From NCBI GenBank assembly GCA_021769425.1, contig JAETSX010000003.1:1-64000 (forward strand): a stretch of DNA of 64,000 nucleotides, in the 5' to 3' direction. Both the position numbers and the translations under genes were made by a program. The notes under the pieces are model-generated. The model did no database searches. It saw nothing but the letters and a program-made list of their open reading frames with translations, and had not been told where the DNA came from. Every line of letters begins with the position of its first letter. Within the stretch, counting starts at the first letter, position 1. The stretch comes from Eubacterium sp. (lineage in GTDB: Bacteria > Bacillota > Clostridia > Lachnospirales > Lachnospiraceae). Of this stretch, positions 25,007-34,644 are shown in pieces.

Positions 25007-26878
25007 ATGGCAACATCACTGGTAAAAAAGACACTTCGTACATGGAAAGAGGAAGGCTTTGCTGCAGTTTGCGATAAGACAAAAAATAAAATAAAAAATA
25101 AAATAAAAAGCATAAGCGGGAAAGAAACAGATGAAGCTGTAGACATATACAATGCCTGGATTGCTGCAAATGAGTGTGATCTCCTGTCTGTGGAGGAATT
25201 ATCTTATCATCCGTTTTTTTCCGTAGTAATTCCGGTATATAATGTAGAGGAAGCTATGTTATGTGAATGCATTGATTCTGTGCTGGGACAAACATATAAA
25301 GATTTTGAAATTATCCTGGTAGATGATGCATCCACACAGGAATCTGTGCGCAAAACCCTTGGTGAATATGAGAGAATAAGTGGGATCACGGTTATTTACC
25401 GGAAAGAAAATGGGAATATTTCGCGTGCCACCAATGATGGGATTAAAGCTGCAAAGGGAGAATTTGTAGCTTTATGTGACTGTGATGATTTGTATGCGCC
25501 AAATGCCCTTTACGAAATAGCAAAGAAATTAAATGAGGACAGCGCCCTTGACTATATTTATTCCGATGAAGATAAAATCAGCGAGGATGGAAATGTGCGC
25601 CGCGACCCCTTTTTTAAACCGGACTGGTCGCCGGAAACATTTATGTCATATATGTATACATGCCATATTTCTGTATTCCGGAGAACGCTTCTTGAGGAAG
25701 TTTCCGGGCTTCGGCCTGGATTCGAGGGTTCACAGGATTATGATCTGGTATTGCGCGTCATGGAGAAAACCACTCATATCGGGCATGTTCCCAAAATTCT
25801 GTACCACTGGCGTATGCGCAAAGAGTCTACGGCAAATGCCATGACAGCAAAGCCATATGTTATGCAGGCCACAATTAAGGCAAAAGAAGAAGCGCTGAAA
25901 CGCCGCGGGCAAACAGGGAAATTAACTCTGCTGCCGGAAATTTCGCAATACCGCGTCACTTATATCCCTCAGGGAAATCCTTCTGTCTCTATTATAATTC
26001 CTTCTAAGGATAATCCGGAAGTGTTGGAGATGTGCCTTACCAGTATTTCTAAAAATACGGACTATGAGAACTATGAAGTGGTTATTGTTGATAATGGAAG
26101 CAGCAAAAAGAACAAAAAGAGAATTGAAGATATGGTTCTGCGGGCGGAACACGCGGGAACAATGCAAAAAATCACATATTTGTATCAGCCCATGGAATTT
26201 AATTTTTCCAGGATGTGCAATATTGGAGCAAAGGAAGCCGGCGGGGAGTTTCTGCTGTTTTTAAATGATGATATTGAAATCAGCGAAGCGGTGAAACAAA
26301 ATCCGAATCTGACAGAGCCGGTGGAGCAGTGGCTCTCTATATTGACGGGTCAGGCTCAGGTATCTTATACGGGAGCAGTGGGATGTAAGCTGTATTATCC
26401 AGGCGGCATTCAATTTCAGCATGCAGGCGTATTGAATTTACCGATTGGGCCTGGCCATTGCCTTTATGGCATGGGAGATGATCTCAATTACTATTATGGC
26501 AGAAATCTTCTGGACTATAATTTCTGTGCAGTTACGGGCGCCTGCCTTATGGTTGAACGGAAGAAATTCAATGAAGCAGGCGGTTTTGACGAGGATCTTG
26601 TGGTAGCGTATAATGATGTTGCATTGTGTTTTCGTTTGCTGGAGCTGGGCTACCATAATGTACTCCGTAATGATGTTGCGCTGGTACACCACGAATCTGT
26701 GAGCCGCGGGCTGGACCGTGCGTCGGAAGAAAAGGAAGAGCGCAGAAAACGCGAAATGAAAAAATTATATGAAAAGCATCCAAAGTTTTCTTGTGGCTAT
26801 GATCCATGTTACAATCCAAATCTGGTTCCGGATAAAGGAGATTTTTCTTTTAATATGACGAAAAATCGTTCAAAATGA
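25007..26878 (+). CDS. Two-domain GT2 glycosyltransferase
   Basis: About 623 residues from ATG 25007 (AGGAAAGG upstream; an in-frame ATG at 24962 lacks a good site). Two GT-A domains lie in tandem. The first has FSVVIPVYNVEE, LVDDASTQESV and ALCDCDDLY. The second has VSIIIPSKDNPEVLEMCL, VIVDNGSSKKN and LFLNDDIE. Bifunctional GT2 proteins of this layout extend surface polysaccharides such as rhamnan or galactan in the cytoplasm before ABC export. It begins the ABC-transporter polysaccharide locus. Sugar specificity cannot be read. Confidence 0.88.
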   Translation: MATSLVKKTLRTWKEEGFAAVCDKTKNKIKNKIKSISGKETDEAVDIYNAWIAANECDLLSVEELSYHPFFSVVIPVYNVEEAMLCECIDSVLGQTYKDFEIILVDDASTQESVRKTLGEYERISGITVIYRKENGNISRATNDGIKAAKGEFVALCDCDDLYAPNALYEIAKKLNEDSALDYIYSDEDKISEDGNVRRDPFFKPDWSPETFMSYMYTCHISVFRRTLLEEVSGLRPGFEGSQDYDLVLRVMEKTTHIGHVPKILYHWRMRKESTANAMTAKPYVMQATIKAKEEALKRRGQTGKLTLLPEISQYRVTYIPQGNPSVSIIIPSKDNPEVLEMCLTSISKNTDYENYEVVIVDNGSSKKNKKRIEDMVLRAEHAGTMQKITYLYQPMEFNFSRMCNIGAKEAGGEFLLFLNDDIEISEAVKQNPNLTEPVEQWLSILTGQAQVSYTGAVGCKLYYPGGIQFQHAGVLNLPIGPGHCLYGMGDDLNYYYGRNLLDYNFCAVTGACLMVERKKFNEAGGFDEDLVVAYNDVALCFRLLELGYHNVLRNDVALVHHESVSRGLDRASEEKEERRKREMKKLYEKHPKFSCGYDPCYNPNLVPDKGDFSFNMTKNRSK

Positions 26879-26955
26879 AATTTTTAGGGATTGTATGAAA
26901 GCGGCATTGGGCAGGAAGCATCTGTGTAATGAGTGGGAGCCGGCAGAAACAAGTT

Positions 26956-27047
26956 TATACCCGTGAGCGAAATGATTTGCCAACAAGTTTTCGCTATTTC
27001 AAGAATACAAGCAAATCATTTGGCAAATAAGTATGCTCTTGAGTATA
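26956..27047. mobile_element. 92-bp dispersed inverted-repeat element, copy 1
   Basis: Starts TATACCCGTGAGCGAAATGA and ends ATGCTCTTGAGTATA. AATGATTTGCC/GGCAAATCATT-type internal pairing makes a long hairpin. Related copies lie at 34508-34600 and 42763-42853, always between genes. The outer ends are themselves imperfect inverted repeats. Confidence 0.8.
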
Positions 27048-27096
27048 ATTTCAGGACATGCATAACAAAGATTAATAAAAGGAACATTATTGGTAT

Positions 27097-27930
27097 ATGG
27101 AGCGTAAATCAGAAAATATTATTTTAGAAATTATAAAAAACCGCAGTATGATTAAAAACCTGGCAAAGAACGATTTTAAAACCAAATTTGCAGGTGCATA
27201 TCTGGGCATTATCTGGGCTTTTGTGCAGCCTGTCATTACAGTGCTGATTTATTGGTTTGTGTTTGATAAGGCAATGGGAATGGGAGCGCGGGCGTCTTTT
27301 CGCGGAGAAATGTCTTTGCCATACGTTCTGTGGCTGGTGGCTGGCATTGTGCCGTGGTTTTTTTTCTCTGACTGTGTCAGCGCAGGGACAGTGGCCCTTG
27401 TGGAGTATAATTATTTGGTGAAGAAAGTCGTTTTCAACATTGATATCCTTCCAGTGGTGAAAGTGGTATCTTCCATTTTTGTGCACATTTTTTTTGTGGC
27501 AGTCACGGTAGTGTTGTTTTTACTTTTTGGATATTTGCCGGATTTGTATATTTTACAGGCTTTTTATTACAGTCTGGGGGTATTGATCCTTGCACTGGGG
27601 ATCGCCTATCTGACCTGTGCGGTGTCAGTGTTTTTTCCGGATGTGCGCCAGATGGTGGGGATCGCTCTTCAGATTGGAGTTTGGATTACGCCGATTATGT
27701 GGAATATTGATGACATGAGAGCAAGGATACCGGATGCTGTCATGGTAATCTTGAAATGCAATCCCCTTTATTATATTGTGATGGGGTATCGGGAATCTTT
27801 CATTGATAAAGTGGGGTTTTGGGAACATCCGGGAATGACGCTTTATTTTTGGGGATTTACAGTCTTAATTTGTCTGTTAGGCGTTACGGTGTTTAAACGG
27901 TTGAAAGTGCATTTTGCAGATGTGCTGTAA
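27097..27930 (+). CDS. Polysaccharide ABC exporter permease (Wzm/TagG-like)
   Basis: 277 residues of ABC-2 type with about six membrane helices. KNDFKTKFAGAYLGIIWAFVQPVITVLIYWFVF is the family N-terminus, and PDVRQMVGIALQIGVWITPIMW lies in the C-terminal half. With the ATPase directly downstream it exports an undecaprenyl-linked polysaccharide or teichoic-acid-like polymer. The start follows AAAGGAAC at 27080-27087. Confidence 0.92.
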   Translation: MERKSENIILEIIKNRSMIKNLAKNDFKTKFAGAYLGIIWAFVQPVITVLIYWFVFDKAMGMGARASFRGEMSLPYVLWLVAGIVPWFFFSDCVSAGTVALVEYNYLVKKVVFNIDILPVVKVVSSIFVHIFFVAVTVVLFLLFGYLPDLYILQAFYYSLGVLILALGIAYLTCAVSVFFPDVRQMVGIALQIGVWITPIMWNIDDMRARIPDAVMVILKCNPLYYIVMGYRESFIDKVGFWEHPGMTLYFWGFTVLICLLGVTVFKRLKVHFADVL

Positions 27931-27959
27931 ACGATATATTTCAATGGATGGAGAGAAAT

Positions 27960-29231
27960 ATGCGGAAGATAGCGATTAAGGTGACTGAGGTCAGTAAAAT
28001 TTATAAACTGTATGATACGCCGGCTGCCCGCCTGAAAGATGCATTAGGGTTTGCAAGGAAGCAGAATTATCGGGAACATGCGGCTTTGCATGATATTACA
28101 TTGGAAATTGAAAAGGGGGAAACCGTTGGCATTATAGGCACAAATGGATCCGGCAAGTCTACGCTCCTTAAGATTATTACAGGCGTAATCCGCCAGTCAA
28201 AGGGAGAAGTGGAAGTGGATGGCAGGATTTCCGCACTGCTGGAGCTGGGAGCCGGGTTCAATATGGAATATACGGGCATTGAGAATGTTTACCTGCAGGG
28301 AAATATGATGGGATTTACCAAACAGGAAATTGCGGGGAAAATGGAATCTATCCTGGAATTTGCTGATATTGGGGATTTTGTCCATCAGCCGGTGAAGACT
28401 TATTCCAGCGGAATGTTTGTGCGTTTGGCCTTTGCAGTGGCAATCAATATTGAGCCGGAGGTTTTGATTGTGGATGAGGCATTGTCTGTGGGGGATGTGT
28501 TTTTTCAGGCGAAATGCTACCGCAAGTTTGAGGAATTTAAGAAGCAGGGAAAGACGATTTTGTTTGTCAGCCATGACTTGAGCAGCATCACGAAGTACTG
28601 TGACAGGGCAATCCTTTTGAATAAGGGGATTAAGGTGATGGAAGGCACGCCAAAAGAGGCAGTGGATCGCTATAAGATGGCGCTGGTGGAACAGGAAGAG
28701 GCAAATTGCAGAGAAAATGCATCCTTGTGGGTGTCCGGGGCTGACAGCGGTAAATGGCGGGAGAGGCTGGCTTTGAATCCGGATACATTGGAATACGGCG
28801 ATAAAAAGGCAGAGATTGTGGATTTTGCCATTATAGACAAAACAGGAAAAGTGACCAATATCATTGAGAAGGGTGATTTATTTACCATTAAGATGAAGGT
28901 GCAGTTTGCGGAAGATGTGGCGGAACCTGTGTTTGCATTTACTTTTAAGAATCTGATGGGAATTGAGATTACCGGGACAAATACTATGCTGGAGAAACAG
29001 GGCATGGAACCCAGGAAAGCCGGGGATGTACAGAGCATTACATTTACGCAGCGTATGATTTTGCAGGGCGGGGAATATTTGCTGTCTTTGGGCTGTACAG
29101 GGTATGAGCATGAGACTTTTCAGGTGCACCACCGGCTGTATGACGTATGCGGCCTGACAGTAATTTCAGAAAAAAACACAGTGGGATTTTTTGATATGGA
29201 ATCTTCTGTATCAGTGGAAAGCGATGAATGA
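27960..29231 (+). CDS. Polysaccharide ABC exporter ATPase with C-terminal cargo-binding domain (Wzt-like)
   Basis: 423 residues from ATG 27960 (GGAGAG upstream). Residues about 1-245 are the ATPase: Walker A GTNGSGKS at 60-67, YSSGMFVRLAFAVA signature, VLIVDEALSVGD and the switch His in FVSHD. Residues about 260-420 form a beta-sandwich like the Wzt C-terminal domain (DFAIIDKTGKVTNIIEKGD..., GTNTMLEKQG..., GEYLLSLGC). In E. coli O9a that domain recognises the modified end of the finished chain before export. Its presence here predicts that export depends on a terminal modification, and the next gene could supply that modification. Confidence 0.92.
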   Translation: MRKIAIKVTEVSKIYKLYDTPAARLKDALGFARKQNYREHAALHDITLEIEKGETVGIIGTNGSGKSTLLKIITGVIRQSKGEVEVDGRISALLELGAGFNMEYTGIENVYLQGNMMGFTKQEIAGKMESILEFADIGDFVHQPVKTYSSGMFVRLAFAVAINIEPEVLIVDEALSVGDVFFQAKCYRKFEEFKKQGKTILFVSHDLSSITKYCDRAILLNKGIKVMEGTPKEAVDRYKMALVEQEEANCRENASLWVSGADSGKWRERLALNPDTLEYGDKKAEIVDFAIIDKTGKVTNIIEKGDLFTIKMKVQFAEDVAEPVFAFTFKNLMGIEITGTNTMLEKQGMEPRKAGDVQSITFTQRMILQGGEYLLSLGCTGYEHETFQVHHRLYDVCGLTVISEKNTVGFFDMESSVSVESDE

Positions 29232-29321
29232 CAATATGAGGTATCCCCTGGCTTCAAATACAATCCAGATGTTTCTTTAAAGCAGGTGCAGACGGGAAAG
29301 CATTGGGAGAGGAAGGAAATT

Positions 29322-31532
29322 ATGCGTAAAATCGGAAATGTTTGTTTGGATGAAACTTATTATCCGGGAGAAGATTTATACAGTGACGGAGCCATAGAAG
29401 AGCGGATTTTGAAATTGGCAGAGGAATATGGGGAAAGTGAGTATCACAAAGTCATTGTGAAAGAGCGGGACTGGGCAGTCATGTATCATTTGGCTCATGA
29501 ACGCGGCAATATTTTGTCCTGGTATCCTTTCCAAAAAGGAGCGAAGATTCTGGAGGTGGGTTCTGGCTGCGGCGCTGTAACAGGGGCGTTGGCTTCCCAT
29601 GCAGGTTCCCTGACCTGCATTGACCTTTCCAGAAGACGCAGCGAGATTAATGCCCTGCGCAACCGGGAACGGGATAATATTAAAATTTGTGTTGGGAATT
29701 TTCAGGACATTGAGAAAGATTTAGAGAAAGATTTTGATTATGCCACATTGATTGGAGTGTTTGAGTACGGACAGGGGTATATTGGGGGAGAAAAGCCTTA
29801 TCATGAATTTTTGTCTGCTGTTATGGAGCATGTGAAGCCGGGAGGGAAGCTTTTACTTGCCATTGAGAATAAATTTGGATTGAAATATTGGGCAGGATGC
29901 ACAGAGGATCATGTGGGAAGGATGTTTGAAGGAATTGAGGGATATCCATGCGCAGATGGAGTGCGTACCTTTACAAAGCCGGAGCTGATACGGATTCTGG
30001 AGGAATGCGGTTACTCTGATTACTGTTTTTACTATCCCCATCCTGATTATAAACTTCCTCTGGCAATCTATTCCGATAATCATCTTCCCAAAAAGGGAGG
30101 TCTTGCGGGGAATTTCTGTAATTTTGACCGTTCGCGTCTGGCGCTTATGGATGAGGGGCGGGTATTTGACGAGATTTTAGAAAACGGGCTGTTTGATCTG
30201 TATGCCAATTCTTTTTTTGTAGAAATCAGAAAGGAACCGGGACAAGAGGCGCCTGCCCAGGTGATTTATGCAAAATATTCAAATGGACGTGCGCCAAAGT
30301 TCGCGATTCAGACTCATATTATCGGGAAAGGCGCGGAACATCCCCAGGTATACAAAAAGGCGGAGTATGAAGAAGGGCGGCAGCATATTTGCCATATTGC
30401 CCGGGCAGCGGAAGGACTTCAGGCGCTTTGGCAGGAAAAAGGGATTTTCCAGGTAAATCAATGCAGATTAGAGGAGGATAAAATATTCTTTGAATATCTG
30501 CAGGGCATTACCGTGGAAGAAATTTTGGACGAACTGTTGGAGCAGAACAAATTGGATCAGGCAATGGCCAGAATCCAAAAAGTAGTGGACAGTATTGTCC
30601 ATGCCGCTTCCGTCAGAGATTTCCAGATTACGCCGGAGTTTCGGCAGGTGTTTGGGGATGAGGAGCTTCCAGCTGGGATTCCGGCAGTGGAAATTGGGGA
30701 TATTGATATGATTTTTTCCAATCTTTTGTTGAATGGGGAAGAAAAATACCATGTGCTGGATTATGAATGGACCTTTTTCTTTCCGATTCCTGTGGGATTC
30801 ATTGTATACCGTGCGCTCCATTATTATGTAGAAGGTGCAGCCAGACGGGGAATATTGGGAGAATATGTAAAGGAATATGCCAAGATGCATCCAAAGGCCG
30901 GCTTCGAAGAAAAAACAGCGCAGGAAACTGGAAAATCTTTCTGCGGGTTTTATGAATATTTTGGCGTCAGCGGGGAACTTCAGCGGATTTATGCAGCAAT
31001 GGAACAGAATTTCCAGAGGTATAAAAGCGGCGGTTATCTTTCCATATGCGACCTTTACAATACGTTTGGAAAGGCGGCGTTTCCTTTGAGAGGGATCATG
31101 CAGGAGGCGGAACGCAGGCGGATGCAGGTGTATCTGGATACAGGGCAGGGATTTTCGGAGGAAAATTCTTACTTTATTGACCAGATATTTCAAGATCATA
31201 TGTGCTGTAAAATTTCATTGCCGAAAGGAACCAGGGGAGTTTCAGTGGATCCGGCTTTCAGCGCCTGTATACTGAGGGATATAGAGCTGCAGTGGGAGGA
31301 TGGTTCCTCTGTGCCCTATGTGGCCACCGGGCTTGAAATTGAGAAAAATTGCTATTTATTTGACAATATAGATCCAAAGATTATCATAGGAGAAATTCCG
31401 CAGGGGAAACGTCAGATAGAGGTTTCTTATAAAATCAGCATTTTGGAAGGGAAAACGGCAGATTTGCTGATGGATAAGCTAAATGTAAAAGAAAGGATTA
31501 GGGACAGGGTCCGAAAACTGATCAAGGGATAA
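29322..31532 (+). CDS. Methyltransferase-kinase fusion, WbdD-like chain terminator candidate
   Basis: 736 residues from ATG 29322 (AGGAAGG upstream). The N-terminal third is a class I SAM methyltransferase: motif I LEVGSGCGAVTG starts near residue 77, with CIDLS, DYATLIGVFEYG and VKPGGKLLLAIENKFGLKYW following. The middle third resembles APH/choline-kinase folds: Lys pair in VYKKAEYEEG (345-346), D462-x4-N467 in DIDMIFSNLLL, and a DYE (480-482) where DFG-type metal ligands lie. The C-terminus has a beta-rich domain and a basic amphipathic helix (LNVKERIRDRVRKLIKG) suited to membrane contact. E. coli WbdD has the same methyltransferase-kinase order and caps polymannan next to Wzm/Wzt. The kinase call is from motif spacing only. 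Confidence 0.75.
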   Translation: MRKIGNVCLDETYYPGEDLYSDGAIEERILKLAEEYGESEYHKVIVKERDWAVMYHLAHERGNILSWYPFQKGAKILEVGSGCGAVTGALASHAGSLTCIDLSRRRSEINALRNRERDNIKICVGNFQDIEKDLEKDFDYATLIGVFEYGQGYIGGEKPYHEFLSAVMEHVKPGGKLLLAIENKFGLKYWAGCTEDHVGRMFEGIEGYPCADGVRTFTKPELIRILEECGYSDYCFYYPHPDYKLPLAIYSDNHLPKKGGLAGNFCNFDRSRLALMDEGRVFDEILENGLFDLYANSFFVEIRKEPGQEAPAQVIYAKYSNGRAPKFAIQTHIIGKGAEHPQVYKKAEYEEGRQHICHIARAAEGLQALWQEKGIFQVNQCRLEEDKIFFEYLQGITVEEILDELLEQNKLDQAMARIQKVVDSIVHAASVRDFQITPEFRQVFGDEELPAGIPAVEIGDIDMIFSNLLLNGEEKYHVLDYEWTFFFPIPVGFIVYRALHYYVEGAARRGILGEYVKEYAKMHPKAGFEEKTAQETGKSFCGFYEYFGVSGELQRIYAAMEQNFQRYKSGGYLSICDLYNTFGKAAFPLRGIMQEAERRRMQVYLDTGQGFSEENSYFIDQIFQDHMCCKISLPKGTRGVSVDPAFSACILRDIELQWEDGSSVPYVATGLEIEKNCYLFDNIDPKIIIGEIPQGKRQIEVSYKISILEGKTADLLMDKLNVKERIRDRVRKLIKG

Positions 31533-31612
31533 GGGCAGGGAGAAGATATGAAGGTTTGTTTCGGTTTGTTTGTAAATCTATAGATTCGTTTTATTCAAAG
31601 GAGAAAAATTAA

Positions 31613-33184
31613 ATGAAGTGGGCTAAGAATAAAGATTTCAGGAAACTGGCAGTCATTCTTGCAGCTGCGGCAGTATTGGCATTTGGGTTTGAACGGATTC
31701 TTGCTTTTCTGTTTTACGGGAAGGACAGTTTCTTCTGGGGAAGGTATGCGGTGATTTTTGTGACGCTGGAGCTTTTCGCATGCATGGTATGTTTTCGCGA
31801 TATTGTTGCGAAAAAGGCGGAAACAGCAGCTCTGGCAGTCATCCTCAGTGTGGGAACTCTCTATGCGGGAGTGGTTCCTGCCAGCACCGGAATCTCCTGG
31901 GATGATGAATGGCATTACAATTGTTCCATGGTGCAGTCCCACGTGATAAATCCTGATGTGACAAAAGCGGAATATTATTATGCTGACAAAAAATGTTACT
32001 TGACGACGGCGCTGGAACATAAGAATTATGACAGGGAAAGCCAAAAGGCAACTTATCGGAAAGTAGACCAGCTGTATCATGTTAAGGAAAAGACCCTGCC
32101 AGGAAGATTCTGGCCGCGTTACAGAAATCTCTGTTATCTGCCGGCCGCGTTTGGCCTCTGGCTGGGGCGGCTGATTTCACTGCCTTACCATATGACGTTT
32201 ATGCTGGGGCGCTGGTTCAATCTGCTGTTTTATGCTGTTTTAGTATTTCTTGCTATCCGTAAACTAAAGTCTGGAAAGATTCTGGCAGCAGCTGTTGCGT
32301 TGATTCCATTTAACATTTTCATGGCTTCTTCCTATTCTTATGATCAATGGATTACCGCATGGCTTCTGTATGGCTTCTGTTGTTTTTTCGGAGAATTGCA
32401 GCAGCCGGAGAAAAAAATGACCGTCCGGGAATGGATTTGTATGCTGGCTGCTTTTGTTATCGGCGTAGGCCCTAAGATGTTATATATTCCGCTGGCGCTG
32501 CTGACTTTGTTCATGCCGAAGGAGAAGTTCGTCAGTCCGAAACAGCGGAAACTAATGTTAGCTGCGGTAATATGCGTGTCAGTTGCTGTATGCGCCAAGT
32601 TAGCCTTGATGTTTGTTTCGCCGGGGTCCATTCAGGATACGCGCGGCGGAGAAGGCGTTGACGCTATGGGACAGGTTTCTTATATTTTCTCCCATCCATG
32701 GGAATATACAAAGACATTATTAGGGTTTCTGGTGGATTATGTGTCTCTGAAATCTGCAGTCCATCATTTTTCGAACCTGCAGTATTTGACGAATCTGCAG
32801 CCTACGGCGTTTTCAGCTCTTGCGGTGGTGACTTTGGCAGCGACGGCCTTTACAGACAAAAATGAATATGACTTAAAGGTTACGATGCTTCCAAGGATTG
32901 TAACATATGTGTTGTCATTCGGCATCCTCTGTCTGGTGGCTACGTCTATGTATGTTGCCTTTACGCCGGTGGGAAGAAATACAATTGGGGGATGCCAGTA
33001 CCGTTATATTGCGCCGATAATGTTCCCAGCGCTGTATTCCATGGGAAGTAAAAAGGCGCTGGATAAGATAAAGGGCAAAATAAAGCTGGAGATAAAGAGA
33101 GAATACTACAACGGCCTTGTGTTGGGCATTTATGCTTTTATATCAATTCATGCAGTGTGGGTATATGCCGTTAACCTCTATTAG
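31613..33184 (+). CDS. DUF2142-type polytopic membrane protein (GT-C-like)
   Basis: 523 residues with about 11-12 membrane helices. The first external loop contains ISWDDEWHYNCSMVQSHV, which corresponds to the DE-containing loop of DUF2142 and related GT-C glycosyltransferases that use polyprenyl-phosphate sugars. AAAGGAG precedes the ATG. Its place at the end of the ABC polysaccharide locus suggests it decorates the exported polymer outside the membrane. A fork-like acidic pair is present but no substrate can be inferred. Confidence 0.75.
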   Translation: MKWAKNKDFRKLAVILAAAAVLAFGFERILAFLFYGKDSFFWGRYAVIFVTLELFACMVCFRDIVAKKAETAALAVILSVGTLYAGVVPASTGISWDDEWHYNCSMVQSHVINPDVTKAEYYYADKKCYLTTALEHKNYDRESQKATYRKVDQLYHVKEKTLPGRFWPRYRNLCYLPAAFGLWLGRLISLPYHMTFMLGRWFNLLFYAVLVFLAIRKLKSGKILAAAVALIPFNIFMASSYSYDQWITAWLLYGFCCFFGELQQPEKKMTVREWICMLAAFVIGVGPKMLYIPLALLTLFMPKEKFVSPKQRKLMLAAVICVSVAVCAKLALMFVSPGSIQDTRGGEGVDAMGQVSYIFSHPWEYTKTLLGFLVDYVSLKSAVHHFSNLQYLTNLQPTAFSALAVVTLAATAFTDKNEYDLKVTMLPRIVTYVLSFGILCLVATSMYVAFTPVGRNTIGGCQYRYIAPIMFPALYSMGSKKALDKIKGKIKLEIKREYYNGLVLGIYAFISIHAVWVYAVNLY

Positions 33185-33356
33185 GATTGGCCGCTTTGAA
33201 CGTTAACGAAGAGGATGCTTACAGCATATTCAGGCGCTAAAGGGAGAAAAATACAGAGAAGCAGAGAAAGATTATAAAAAATCCATAAACTTTAATAAGG
33301 AAAAACATGGAAAAAGTTAATAATAGATGTTTTTTTGGATTTTACAAAAAAATGCT

Positions 33357-33384
33357 TTGAAAATTCTCTGTGATTGTATATAAT
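33357..33384 (+). promoter_or_regulatory. Promoter of the mreB gene
   Basis: TTGAAA (33357-33362), 16-bp spacer, TATAAT (33379-33384), about 75 nt before the start codon. The 33185-33356 stretch upstream is AT-rich and holds the 22-bp motif shared with 22529. Confidence 0.7.
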
Positions 33385-33458
33385 GTAAATGTATATGGAA
33401 AAATAGAGTTATTATGTTTTATAATATTCAGATAGAGAAATGAAAGGGGAACCAAACG

Positions 33459-34451
33459 ATGGCGACAGATATTGGAATTGACCTGGGAACCGCAAGTATC
33501 CTTGTATATATAAAGGGAAAGGGCGTAGTGCTCAAAGAGCCCTCTGTGGTAGCGTTTGATCGGGATACCAACAAAATAAAAGCAATTGGCGAAGAGGCCC
33601 GTCTGATGCTGGGAAGGACGCCTGGAAACATAGTTGCTGTAAGACCTTTGCGTCAGGGGGTTATTTCTGACTACACAGTGACCGAAAAAATGTTAAAGTA
33701 CTTTATACAGAAAGCCCTTGGAAAGAAAAGCTTCCGCAAACCCAGAATCAGCGTATGCGTGCCCAGCGGCGTAACGGAGGTAGAGAAGAAGGCAGTGGAG
33801 GACGCTACCTATCAGGCAGGCGCAAGAGAAGTTTCCATTATTGAAGAACCCATTGCAGCGGCAATCGGCGCCGGCGTGGATATTTCCAAGCCGTGCGGCA
33901 ATATGATTGTGGATATCGGAGGAGGAACTGCTGATATTGCAGTGATTTCCCTGGGCGGAACTGTGGTAAGCACTTCCATTAAGATTGCCGGGGATGATTT
34001 TGACGAGGCAATTGTCCGATATATGAGAAAGAAGCATAACCTTCTGATTGGTGAGAGAACTGCTGAAGATATTAAGATTAAGATCGGAACCTGTTTCCCG
34101 TTGGCGCAGAATGATACCATGGATGTACGTGGGCGCAACCTTGTAACAGGACTTCCCAAGACAGTTTCCGTATCTTCCGAGGAAACAGAAGAGGCACTGA
34201 GAGAAGCGACCCTTCAGATCGTAGAGGCGGTACACAGCGTACTGGAGAAGACTCCGCCGGAACTGGCGGCTGACGTGGCGGATCGGGGAATTATCCTGAC
34301 CGGAGGCGGGGCGCTGCTTCGGGGACTGGAAGAGCTGATTGAGGACAGAACCGGAATTAATACCATGACAGCAGAGGAGCCAATGACCTGTGTCGCTATC
34401 GGAACAGGCAAATATGTGGAATTTTTATCCGGTAAACCGATGGAGGATTAA
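33459..34451 (+). CDS. MreB/Mbl rod-shape actin homologue
   Basis: 330 residues, normal length. Actin-fold nucleotide motifs are clear: DIGIDLGTASILVYIKGKG (phosphate 1), VDIGGGTADIAVISLGG (phosphate 2), and the adenosine motif ILTGGGALLRGLEEL. MreB-type filaments guide the cell-wall elongation complex along the inner membrane. The following flagellar rod genes match the mbl-flhO-flhP order of Bacillus subtilis, so Mbl is the closer name. GAAAGGGG precedes the ATG. Confidence 0.95.
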   Translation: MATDIGIDLGTASILVYIKGKGVVLKEPSVVAFDRDTNKIKAIGEEARLMLGRTPGNIVAVRPLRQGVISDYTVTEKMLKYFIQKALGKKSFRKPRISVCVPSGVTEVEKKAVEDATYQAGAREVSIIEEPIAAAIGAGVDISKPCGNMIVDIGGGTADIAVISLGGTVVSTSIKIAGDDFDEAIVRYMRKKHNLLIGERTAEDIKIKIGTCFPLAQNDTMDVRGRNLVTGLPKTVSVSSEETEEALREATLQIVEAVHSVLEKTPPELAADVADRGIILTGGGALLRGLEELIEDRTGINTMTAEEPMTCVAIGTGKYVEFLSGKPMED

Positions 34452-34507
34452 AGGCTTTGTATAAGTCAGGCGCTTTTTGGAACGGTGTATGAGGCAGGAG
34501 AATATTA

Positions 34508-34600
34508 TATACCCGTGAGCGAAATCATTTGCCGGAAGATCGTTCATAGCTTTGAGGAAAAAAGCAAATGATTTGGCAAATAAGTATGCTCGTGAGTATA
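34508..34600. mobile_element. 92-bp dispersed inverted-repeat element, copy 2
   Basis: Starts TATACCCGTGAGCGAAATCA, ends ATGCTCGTGAGTATA, with AAATGATTTGGCAAATAAG shared with the other copies. It lies between mreB and the first flagellar rod gene and extends that reading frame upstream artefactually. Confidence 0.8.
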
Positions 34601-34644
34601 ATAAGGGAACGCATAAGAGACGCAGCAGCAAAGGAGCAGAAATT

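Noticed and set aside
34552-34644. N-terminal extension of the FlhO-like protein
   Set aside because: Those codons lie within a dispersed repeat, and the ATG at 34645 has the proper ribosome site and family start.
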